A stretch of 64,000 nucleotides of DNA. Origin: Cymodocea nodosa (Eukaryota; Streptophyta; Magnoliopsida; Alismatales; Cymodoceaceae). Where the stretch lies: the NCBI GenBank assembly GCA_036874045.1, contig JAZBRI010000010.1, forward strand, positions 764,001 to 828,000. Reading direction: 5' to 3'. The translations under genes were made by a program, and so were the position numbers. The notes beneath the pieces were generated by a model. That model made no database searches, was not told the DNA's origin, and was given only the letters and a program-made list of their open reading frames with translations. This document shows, in pieces, positions 23,367 through 33,550 of this stretch (positions are counted from its first letter, which is position 1; each line of letters opens with the position of its first letter).

Positions 23367-25005
23367 CTCTACGTTCTCTTTTAAAGAAAAGTTAGCTACA
23401 CCCCAAAGGAGTTCGTTAAAGTCCAGTTCAGAAAATGTTTCAGTACGCCTTTATGTTCAATATTTCTAGGTAGGTGTTCTTACTAATCGTTTAGTGCTAG
23501 GAGAACGAGTCCATGCGCTCATAAATAAAATAGCAGTCGATTAATTACATACCTGTCTGAAGTTTTCCATTCAGTAAATATTTGTTGATGGATGAAGTCG
23601 AATCAGCTACTTCTCCTTCCAGTTCCCCCAATGCATTTTCCTTTCTTTTAAAAGTGCTGGTAACTTGTAAATAACATTCTGTTTTATATATATAATGCAC
23701 ATCCATAAAGTAAATAAATCTCATTGCAAGAACATGTCTTGCAATGTGTAACGTGGTTCCTGTTTTTATGGGTACGTGTACCACTACTAATTTCAAATTT
23801 TGGTAATTGCTAAGTCGACGAAATTTCGTTCATGGTTAAAAGAATAATTGTTCTGCTTAATCCATGAACTAACCTCGTTGAGTTACAGATAACTCAACGA
23901 AAGAATGTCAATTATTGTTGCTAACTCCTCGGACTAACTTCGTTGAGTTATAAATAACTCAACGGAGTGAACTTATATTATATTACCGACCTCGTGGAGT
24001 TAAGTTTAACTCAAGGAACTTACTTCGTTGAGTTAACACTTAGCAACCTCTAAGTTTACTCCTTTAAGTACCTTTATGTTTTTTTTTTCTCCTGCATTCT
24101 GCTAACTGAAATAAAGTTAAATATATGTCATTAATGTATCATTCTATTCAAAATTCATTTAAATCTAAACATTATATAAATATTTAACTTGCAATTCATT
24201 TCATATTATGTAGAATTTACATTTTATGTTGTAAAATCTTCTCAAGTTGAAAAGTTCAGATTCTACATTCTGTAGCTCTGTTCCTCTTGTCGTATTCCTG
24301 ATTTTTTGTCACGTATGCCATTCTTCTGACTCTTTCAAAAATTATGATGTGTCAACCGCATCTTCCCAGAACTCAGGTTTCATCTTCCTCCTCGTGGAGT
24401 TACACAATGGCACGGAATCGCTTTGATCTCTACTGTTCTAAGTTCTAAATGATTTGCCAGATAATGCCCCCAAAAGCCTAAGTTTTAGTCTAAATAAGCC
24501 CTAGGTTTAGGCAGGTAATTGGGTCATTTCCCAAACAAAACTCTCGCTCTCTCATCCATGGAATTACAGATAACTCCGTGGACTAAGTCTGTGGTCTTAA
24601 CTACAGTACTCCGTTGAGTTACAGTTAACTCAACGAAATAAGCTCGTTGACTAACTCAAGACTCAACAGAGTAAGTTCGTTGAGTTAAGCGTAACTCAAC
24701 GGACCTCCCGTGGAAATAGATCTATAAAAAAATAAAAATAAAAAATACTTAAGATAATAGTTTTTTTTTTTTTCAATTTTTACCAGTTTAACCGATACTA
24801 TATTTCGATCAGACCGACTTTTTTTTCTGGTTGAACCGATACTATGTTTTGGTAAAACCAAAAGTTTTTTTTTACTAAAAATTAATATAGATTTTTTATG
24901 TTCCAGTCATACCGATGGATCTAATCGATTGAACCGCAACGATTTTTTATATTTTATAATTTTATAATTTTTTTTTATATGAAAATAAAATAAAAACTGA
25001 TTTCT
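23367..25005 (-). other. Spacer between pol and the gag-like region, rich in palindromes
   Basis: No convincing gene. An 80-codon open stretch (23,545-23,796, - strand) ends beside a GTATGT donor-like site (about 23,551 on the - strand) and resembles nothing I know. At least four palindromes with arms CGTTGAGTTA and TAACTCAACG occur at 23,876, 23,940, 24,603 and 24,678. A T-rich stretch with repeated ACCGATAC/ACCGAC motifs fills 24,760-24,960. A comparable stretch follows the pol fragment at 31,425. Confidence 0.5.
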
Positions 25006-28000
25006 TACTAAGTAAAGCTCGAGTAGTCCTCTACTCTAACTTCTTCTATAATTCCAAAGGAGCTTTTTGGTATTTTCAGAATAAGTCTAAGTCTTTGTCC
25101 ATTTACTTTAAAGATATTCTGATTTTTAGGATTTTCAATCTCAATATCTCCATAAGGATAAATATTTCAAACTATGTAAGGTCCTGCTCATCTAGATCTT
25201 AATTTTCCTGGATGGTTATGGAGTCTAGCCATGTAAAGATATACTTGTTGTCCTATTTCAAAGCTTTTTGGAATAATTTTCCTGTCATGCTAGAATTTCA
25301 TTTTCTCTTTTTCTCTTACAGTCTTCGAATAAGCTTTATTCCTAAATTCTTCTAATTCAATTAATTGTATTTTCCTATTTTTAGCAGGTTGATTTAAATT
25401 ATTGTTCAGAGTTTTTAATGCCCAATAAGCTTTATGTTCTATTTTAGCTAAGCTTGCCTTATAAGCCCAAAGTGCATCTATCAATCTATTAGCATTGCAT
25501 CATATTCCTCTTTGATATTCTTCCTATTTGTTGACATCTTAAACAATTTAAGCAATATTTATGAGCATCTTTGAATAGCGTTGGCCAATAAAATCCACAT
25601 TGTAAAATTTTTGCAGTAGTTTTCCCTGAGCCAAAATGCCCTCCACAATCTTGGTCATGACAGAAAGACAATATGCTCTGATATTTAGTTTTTAGAACAT
25701 ACCTCCTTAAAACTAGATTAGGACATTTCTTAAATAAGTATGGGTCTTCCCAATAGTAATATTTTACTCTTAAGAAAAATAATTTTTTATCCTATCTATT
25801 CCAATCCTTAGGTGTTAAACCAGTAACTAAGTAATTAACTATGTCTACATGCCAAGGTATTGTGTTGATGGTCATTAATTGTTCATCATGAAAATTATCC
25901 TTAATTTCAATATTTGATTTTTCTATTTGTAATCTTGATAAATGATCTACTACTACATTCTCACAACCTTTTTATCTTTAATTTCTAGATCAAATTCTTG
26001 TAATAATAATATCCATTGGATCAATCTTGGCTTAGTCTCTTTTTTTGCTATTAGATGTTTTAAAGTTTAATGATCCGTGTATACTATTACTTTAGCTCCA
26101 ATCAGATATGATATAAACTTTTCTAAGGCAAACAAAATAGCTAATAGTTCTTTTTCAGTAATTGTGTAATTAACTTGAGCATCATTTAAGGTTTTGCTAG
26201 CATAATGAATCACTCTAGGAGATTTTCTATCTTCTGTCCCAACACTGCTCCTACAGCAAAATCAGATGCATCACACATTAATTCAAATGGATGGTTCCAA
26301 TCAGGTGCTTAAATTATAGGAGTTGAAATTAAGCTAGTCTTAAGTCTGAAAAATGCTTCATTGCAATTTTTATCAAAGTTGAATGGGACATCTTTTAATA
26401 GATTTGTTAAAGGTCTAGCTATTTTGCTAAAGTCTTTAATAAATCTTCTATAAAAACCAACATGTCCTAGAAATGATCTAATATCTTTTATTGATTTAGG
26501 TTCTGGTAGATTAGAAATTACTTCTATTTTAGCTTTATCTTCTTCCAACCCTTTCTTAGAAACAACATACCCTAAGACTATTCCTTGTTTAACCATGAAG
26601 TGACATTTTTCCCAATTTAAAACCAGATTTTTTTCTACACAGTGTTTTAATATTTGGTCTAAATTTTTTAAACAAACTTCATATGAGTTGCCATATATAG
26701 TAAAATCATCCATAAATACTTCTAAAAAATCTTCAGTCATTCCAGTAAATATGCCCTGCATACACCTTTGAAAGGTAGCTAGTGCATTGCATAATCTAAA
26801 TCGCATTCTCTTAAAAGCATAAGTTCCATTAGGACAGGTGAAAGCTGCTTTCTCTTGATCCTCTAATGCTACTGGAATTTGATTATAAGCTAAATACCCG
26901 TCTAGGAAACAAAAATATTCTTGCCCTGCTAATCTTTCCAGCATTTGATCTATAAAAGGAAAAGGAAAATGATCTTTCCTAGTCACAGCATTCAACTTTC
27001 TATAGTCTATACATACTCTCCAACCTGATTGAATTCTAGTAGATATCAAGTCTTGACTTTCATTCCTAATAATTGTTAATCTTGATTTCTTGGGAACTAC
27101 ATGGATTGGGCTAACCCACAAACTATCAGAAATTAGATAAATTATGTCATTATCTAACCATTTCACTATTTCCTTCCTAACTACTTTTTTAAGGTTTGGA
27201 TTTAATCTCCTCTTAGGAATTCTAACAGGTTTAGCATTCTCTTCTAAATATATGTGATGACAGCATAAACTTGAACTTAACCCTTTTATATTAGTCATAG
27301 TCCATCCTATTGCTTCTTTATAACTTTTTACTACATCTTTTAATTTAGCTATTTGATCCTCTTTTAAATCTGAAGCAATAATGATTGGATATGTTCGTTT
27401 CTCTTCCAGAAATATATAGGTTAATTCAGGTGGTAAATGTTTTAATTCTAAATGTTGCCCATCAGAAACTAGAACTCCTAATTGAACATCATCATTTTCT
27501 AAATTAATTTCTTCTAGATCTCCTTCTATGTTTATGCTTTCACTTTCCTCTAAAGTTTTAGAATTGATTTGCCTATTTAATTCTTTTTGAATCACATCCT
27601 TTAACATATCTCCTTCATCCTCTAAAAAGTCTATGATATGTAAGGACATTCCTAACTCCTCAAACCTTTCTAGTTTGAAAATATTTAGTTGAGTATCGTT
27701 ATTGCTATATGTTAAGTTCATTACTCCATTTTTACAATTTATAACTGCCCCTAATGTTGCTAAAGATGTATCTTATATTTTGAAAATGGCCTTGTCAAAA
27801 TTAAAGATGTATCACTATTTTTATGTTTAATTTGTTGGAAATCCAAAATTACAATATCAATAGGATATATAAAGTTTTTGATTTTAATTAAGACATCCTC
27901 TATTTTTCCACTAGGGTATCTTATACTTTTATCAGCTAATTAAATAACCGTACTAGTAGGAGTTAAGCCTTCTAATCCTAAGGATGCAAATATATCACTT

Positions 28001-28230
28001 GGCATAACATTTATACCTGCACCTAAGTCTATTAAGGTTCTTTCTAGAATGGTATTTCTTATGGTGCATGATATAACATGGATTTCAGGATCAGATAACT
28101 TTTTAGGAATTTGTGGCAGAAATAGGAAACTACTTTGCTCGGCTAAAAAGACATTTTTAAGAACCTTTTGCTCTCTTTTCTTAGTACACCAATCCTTGAG
28201 AAATTTAGTATAAGGTGGCATTTTCTACAA
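25006..28230 (-). pseudogene. Athila-type pol region (protease, RT, RNase H, integrase) of element B
   Basis: Order on the - strand: protease with LIDLGAGINVMPSDIF near 28,040 (Asp-Leu-Gly-Ala active site); acidic linker; RT (WRVCIDYRKLNAVTRKD near 27,020; FMDD near 26,720); RNase H near 26,300-25,950; integrase zinc finger (25,670-25,540); and a C-terminal tail with a KVNGQRLRL motif near 25,090 and VEDYSSF at the end. The RT part is the best preserved stretch of Athila coding in the window. The tail motif is typical of Athila/Tat integrases. Broken at several places. Confidence 0.93.
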
Positions 28231-29240
28231 TAGATCTAATGAAGGAATGTTAACTTGTACTTTTTCAAAAATTTCTTTGATTTTTTCTTATTTTTCAGGT
28301 ATTGTTTGTTGTAATCTTTCAGGATAGGGTACTGAAGATTGTGATTTAAAAGATTCTTTTTATTTCAATTGATTTGTTTGATCATTTTTAGCCTCATTAG
28401 TATATTCAGATTGTTCTTCAGAGATTTCTAGATTTTCAGCTATTACATTTTCATTATCATTTTGATTTTTACTCTTATTCACTTTCATATTATTTTCATT
28501 TTGAGTTCTTGGTGGTATATCAGTTTTAGATCTTAATGTTATACATACATCTTCGAGATTTTCATTACTCTCATGTTGTTCTTCTATATCATTTTCGTGA
28601 TTATGATCTTCAATTGTTTTTATTTTTAAAATGCATTCTTCAAATTCTCTTGCATTAGTATTTTCTTTTAACTGTGTATTTTGCAAATTATGCAGATTTA
28701 TAACATTATAATTTTCATTGTCCTATTGCATAACTTGTATTTTCATTGTATATTCGTCCAATGCTTTTAGTTTTCTTTCTAGATCATCTAATCTCATTTC
28801 ATTCAATTTTTGATCAATTTTCATTATGATTTTTTTAGTTTTGTAAATTATATCTATTTTAGGTTTTGAATATGCTTCCTTATAGTTTAATTAGTTGACT
28901 TCTTGTTGTTGACACATAAAATATTCTAATTTGTCCAAGTTTTGCTCTATACTACGCTCCAGTCTGTCATACCTATTACAAACTTCCATGTCTCTCAACA
29001 TAGTACACATTCTACACTGACCATCAGTTAGGTAAACTATAGGATTCTCATACTCGGCTCTATTATATTGAAGATAATTCATTTATTGTTCATGAGATCT
29101 AACCATCTGAAACGTCTCAGTTTCAAATAGTCAGAAATGTCGTGACATTCAGAATTGCAGAATTCACATATGCTAACTACAGGTTTCAAAAATCTTTGAG
29201 CATAAGCATATGCCATATTCTCAATTACAGTAGAAAACAC
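28231..29240 (-). pseudogene. Zinc-knuckle and gag-to-protease linker region, element B
   Basis: On the - strand this begins within about 100 bp of the primer site and shows a CEFC zinc-knuckle-like motif near 29,155. A stretch rich in Asp, Glu and Asn follows, with VCITLRSKTD near 28,540, the counterpart of the ITLRSG motif that precedes protease in Athila gag-pol. The segment ending FLKDWCTKK near 28,195 leads into protease. The capsid core expected before the zinc knuckle is not found between the primer site and this motif; a capsid-like region is instead at 22,270-23,366. Broken. Confidence 0.7.
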
Positions 29241-29290
29241 ACAACACTTTGGCTATTAAAACAAAACAGCTCTAACAGTTGCTTGTATGG

Positions 29291-29310
29291 ATTCCTTAGC
29301 AACGGCGCCA
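29291..29310 (-). other. Primer-binding site, tRNA-Asp type (element B)
   Basis: On the - strand it reads TGGCGCCGTTGCTAAGGAAT. The first 12 bases pair with the 3' end of plant tRNA-Asp (ending GCAACGGCGCCA), the known primer of Athila-type elements. It lies 7 bp from the LTR end, the usual spacing. Confidence 0.85.
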
Positions 29311-29317
29311 GAAAACT

Positions 29318-31156
29318 TGTTTGGATCTCCAACAATGGTGCTAGAAAACTTGATTGGTTACCCACCAACGCGCTAGACAAACTTGGATTTGTTAACTTCT
29401 ATTTTTACTTAGTTAATTTATCTTTATGCCTATTCCTTTTTAGAAGTAAATAAACAACCTTTCACACAAATTAGATATTAATTCCAATTTGTATTTTAAT
29501 TGCAAGTGCACAATGTCTATTGTATTAGTGTGCAAGTACAGGTCGTCCTATAGGGAATTGCTTAAGAATTGTGAACTGTTCCGTTTTTAACAATCAAATT
29601 TATATATTCAATAAGCTCTAACCTCGTGGACTTAAGTTAACTCCACGAGTCTGCCTTTCCTATTTAATACTGTTATTTACAAAGGAATTCGGCCAACCAT
29701 TTGGCGGTTCCATAGATTGTAAATAACATCAATTAAGTTCTTTAATGTTAGTAAACACTAGATTTATCATTTGGCAATACTAACATTTAGATAATTCAAA
29801 CAATAACCATTAAAATCTTTAAGTCTTTTGAACGAACCAATTTCAGTAAACTGTAAAACTAAAACAAACGTAAAACAATCACAACACTAACAAAGATAAC
29901 ATTAATCGCGATACAAAACAAACAATACAACACTCAAATACAAAATATAAACACATATAAGTTGTTTTTGGTATTTTTGTTTTGATATGAGCATGGAAAT
30001 GGGCGAAAGGTGAAATGTAAAGTTATCTCAATCGATAATAAATACTTCCATCACTACATGCGACACGAGTACACCATTGAAAATTAAAGCACTTACAATT
30101 CTGTCTCCTCTCCCTATAGAATCGCGAGTCCAGAATTGTAAAATGATCTCCTCTTCAACATACAGGCATCAACCCGTAGCCAAGGCTCGAAGCTTTACGA
30201 TCTCCTGAGATATGAGTCGGCGCTTGGTGAAAATGGTTTCCCTTCTCACAACGCGATCACTCCTCACAATGGTTGTCAGGCACTTTGTTTGGCTCAGAAT
30301 CGACCCGACATCAGGAAAGTATCCTCACAGACCTCCGATGGTTGGTGATTATGGTGGTGTTGATGATGGTTGGTGTGGTACTTCAAAGAATTGTTGACGC
30401 TGCCTGTAGAGAGTTCGGTGATCCTCCTCTGCACACATTGGCCACACCCATCGATCACACCCTTTACTTCTTTTTCTTTTATTCTTTTATATTTCTTCAA
30501 TGGTAATTGATTCTGCTTGAATGGTCGGTTGGATTTCCTTCATTCATATCAACGATGATGATTTCTTCTCCCTTCGACGAGTGAATTTCTACGTGATACG
30601 TGCGATCGTGGTTTTTTTCTTTTAACTGTCTTGTTTATGCAACCGTTATAGTGACATATTAGAAAATAAATGGTCCGTGGAGTTACAGATAACTCAATGG
30701 ACTTGCTTCGTTGATTTAACTATAAAACACGTGCAATAAAGAAATAAGCCGCTAACATAATGCGTTAACTTAGTGTGTATTCATGTAACTCAACGCGTAC
30801 AGTTATGCTAACTTAACGAGTTAAACATGTGCATCTCACGTGATATACTAAATCATTTAAATTCAACACGTGCATAATTCTATCTTAACAAGTTCAAATA
30901 TTTTGGACACTTACAAACTTAACTATCTGATGCTCAGATGCATTTCGGATACTTAAGAATTTCACAGCTTGTAATTTACCGACTCTTTAGAAATACACTA
31001 AATTAACATTAATTCCCTGGAATTATGTAGATTCTTTCATTAAAGCATATAACATTGCAATTATAACATAATGACTTAATTCTCATATGATAAACTAAAT
31101 ATTATGCAATAACCATCATTTAACCGTTAATATTATGCACTTTTTCATTCTAAACA
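29318..31156 (-). repeat. 5' LTR of element B
   Basis: 1,839 bp from TGTTTAGAATG (reverse of 31,146-31,156) to GATCCAAACA (29,318). It carries a TATA box at 30,484-30,491 (reverse), the shared U3 block near 30,725-30,850, and two PBS-like tail units of 33 bp at 29,316-29,348 and 29,349-29,381. It is shorter than L1 and L4 because it has fewer U3 modules. Confidence 0.9.
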
Positions 31157-31352
31157 GGAAGTTTGATGATGTTGATTTATGTAAAATTTTCTCAACTACT
31201 ACATGGATTTTAGGATATAGTTACAAATTGTGTGTATTACTATATCTAGAAAATTTGTCACAATAAAGGTTTAGGTGTTTGTCATGATAAGTGACATCAC
31301 TACAAGTTATAGGGATATCACTATAAATACTATTTTGTTTACTAACCTATTG
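31157..31352. repeat. Right flank of element B: continuation of the dispersed repeat found at 41,101-41,260
   Basis: After GGAAG (31,157-31,161, target duplication) the sequence TTTGATGATGTTGATTTATG and following bases match 41,101-41,260. With the left flank it shows that element B landed inside a copy of this repeat. Confidence 0.85.
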
Positions 31353-31424
31353 TACAAAATATCATGCCTACTTTTCTCTTTTAGGTCGGTCTATATAAAA
31401 TGTTGCCATTTATTTGTTGAATTA

Positions 31425-31860
31425 AAACATAAAGCTTATTGGACATTATGAACTTTAAATGTTGACATAGATCAAGTAGCTAAATATAGAAAAAATCAAC
31501 TAATGAAATTGGAAGAGTTTAGAAATAAAGCATATTCTAAAACATTGGTGGAAAAAGAAAAGATGAAGTTATGGATGTTAGAAAAATTATTCCAAAAACA
31601 TTTGAAATAAGGCAAGAAATTTATCTTTACATATCTAGACTTCATAGTCATTTAGTAAAATTAAGATCTAAATGTACATGACCTTATATTATTTAAAATA
31701 TTTATTCCCATAAGACAATTGAAATTTAAAATCTTAAAAATTAAAATATATTTAAAGTTAACGGATAAAGACTTCATCCTATCCTTAAATTACTAAAATG
31801 TATATTTAGAATTAGAGAGGAATTGAGATTGAAAGATTATTCAAAGCCTATTCCTTAATT
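31425..31860 (+). pseudogene. Athila-type pol 3' tail fragment
   Basis: Plus-strand match to the end of integrase: ELKHKAYW near 31,420, QLMKLEEFRNKAYSKTL near 31,500, RKIIPKTFEI near 31,580, SRLHSHLVKLRSK near 31,636 and a KVNG motif near 31,755. It is more diverged than elements A-C, so probably an older insertion. No LTR found. Broken. Confidence 0.75.
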
Positions 31861-33416
31861 TGGAATATATATAGAAACAAAGTAAAAGACTCTTTATTTT
31901 TATTTTCTTTAATTCTATTTTTGTGTGTATACCAATATAGTTTTAATTTGTAAAAGATATTAAGAAAACATAAAAAATATAATAAAATAATAATATAAAA
32001 AATAAATAAAAATATAAAATATTATATAGCATATAACTTTTGAGTGAGGTTCATTGAGTTATTATTTAACTCAACAGACTTACTTTATTGAGTCAGTGTT
32101 TAAGTTAACGAATTTACTCTATTAAGTTAACGTGTAACTTAACGAAATACTAAGATAAGTCTACAAACTTAATCTGTTGAGTTAATAGATAACTTAATAG
32201 AGTAGTAGGTTAAGGTGTGTATAGATTTTGCATGAGAAATCGTATGATAACCTACCAATATAGAAATTTAATTAGCAAATGCATCTCCCATCGGAGATAA
32301 TTTTACATGAAACTCATTGATGTTATTTTGATTATGTTATTGGCTAACATCTCTTGGAGTTCAATTTCCATTAATTGTAGGTAATACACATATGAAATAA
32401 ACTTAATGCAAAAAATTAAAAGAATATATAAAGAATCAAAGTTGGTGGACTAAACTTTAATCTAAGATAGCCTATAGTCTTACTTGCTTTTATAAATTTT
32501 TATTTTTTTCTTCGATCTAATTGAAACTTGACTTCGGTCTAACTAAAATTTTTTAGTTTTTTCTTCAATCCAATTGATCAAAGCTTTTAATTTTTTTATT
32601 TTTTTCTTCGATCTAATTGAAATTCAACTTTTGTTCAAGTAAGGCCTGACTATGCTTGACTTTGATCTAATTGTAGTTTTTTATTTTTTTAAATTTTTAT
32701 TTGGTTTAACTAACTAACGTTTTTAATTTTTAATTTTATTTTTTAAGTTTTTATTCGACAAAAGTTTTTTTTATTTGACTTTGATTTGACCAAAGTTTTT
32801 TATTTTTTTCTTTGGTATGATCGAAATTAAACTTAAATTCAACCAAAGTTTTTGAATTTTTTAAAACTTTTTTCTTTGATCCAATTGATCTAAATTTTTT
32901 TTTTCCTTGAATGTAATTAAAGCTCAACTTTGGTGTTTTTAAATTTTTTTTATCAATCTGATTAATCAAATTTTTTTATTTTTTTATATTTATCTTTTTG
33001 ATTTTAACTTAAAATAAAAAATAAAAAAATTATAATCAATTCATCATTAAATATGTTATTTTATTTATAAATATATAAACATCAAAACATATGTCATCAT
33101 TCATGAATTTTTTTTTCCATTAATTCCAACATTTTTAATATTTTAATATATTTTTTACGAACGTTAAATAATAAATATTTTTTTTAAGAATGTTATTTCA
33201 ATGAGTTTTAAAATTTAAAAGAATAAACAAATTCATTACAGGTTGGCGACTTGAGTCCGACTCAAATCAGTCTGATTAGCCCGATTTTTTTTATATTTAA
33301 AAAATCAGATTGGTTGAGAGAAACTCATTACAGATTGGCCGAACTGACCTGATCTAACCCAATTGACACGTCTACCATCAACACACCTTACAAGCGAAAA
33401 AAAAAGCTATTAATAC
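31861..33416. other. AT-rich spacer with palindromes and T-rich degenerate arrays; no gene seen
   Basis: Weathered CGTTGAGTTAAC-type palindromes lie at 32,045-32,230. A degenerate array built on TTTTTCTTCGATCTAATTGAA covers about 32,490-33,000, and homopolymer-rich DNA follows. The order pol tail, palindromes, T-rich array is the same as after pol in element B, so this is probably the 3' half of the older element at 31,425. The last part (33,240-33,380) has a short repeat of ACAGATTGG/ACTCATTACAG. Confidence 0.5.
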
Positions 33417-33550
33417 ATAATAATTTATAATTATTGGTTATAAGATAAGGTTATGGCACCGTAGAGTTTTTTTAAACATGGATCCGTCCAGGCGGCTTCG
33501 ACAATACACAGCCTTATCAGACGGGCAACACCACGCTACCGGTGGAGGAG

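Larger units (their letters stand above)
15175..31156 (-). mobile_element. Athila-type LTR retrotransposon, element B (two LTRs, about 16 kb with a nested insert)
   Basis: Both outer ends are family LTR ends: TGTTTGGATCTCC at 15,175, the reverse of the LTR 3' end, and TTCTAAACA ending at 31,156, the reverse of the LTR 5' start. The 5-bp duplications GGATG and GGAAG flank it. Order on the - strand: 5' LTR, tRNA-Asp-type PBS, zinc-knuckle/protease/RT/RNase H/integrase, a palindrome-rich spacer, a gag-core-like region, an F-box-like region, the 3' region and the 3' LTR. The left arm (about 15.5-21.7 kb) lies in + orientation and contains a nested solo LTR. Coding is broken at about a dozen places. 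About 9 substitutions counted by eye in some 135 aligned LTR bases suggest an age of a few million years. Confidence 0.85.
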
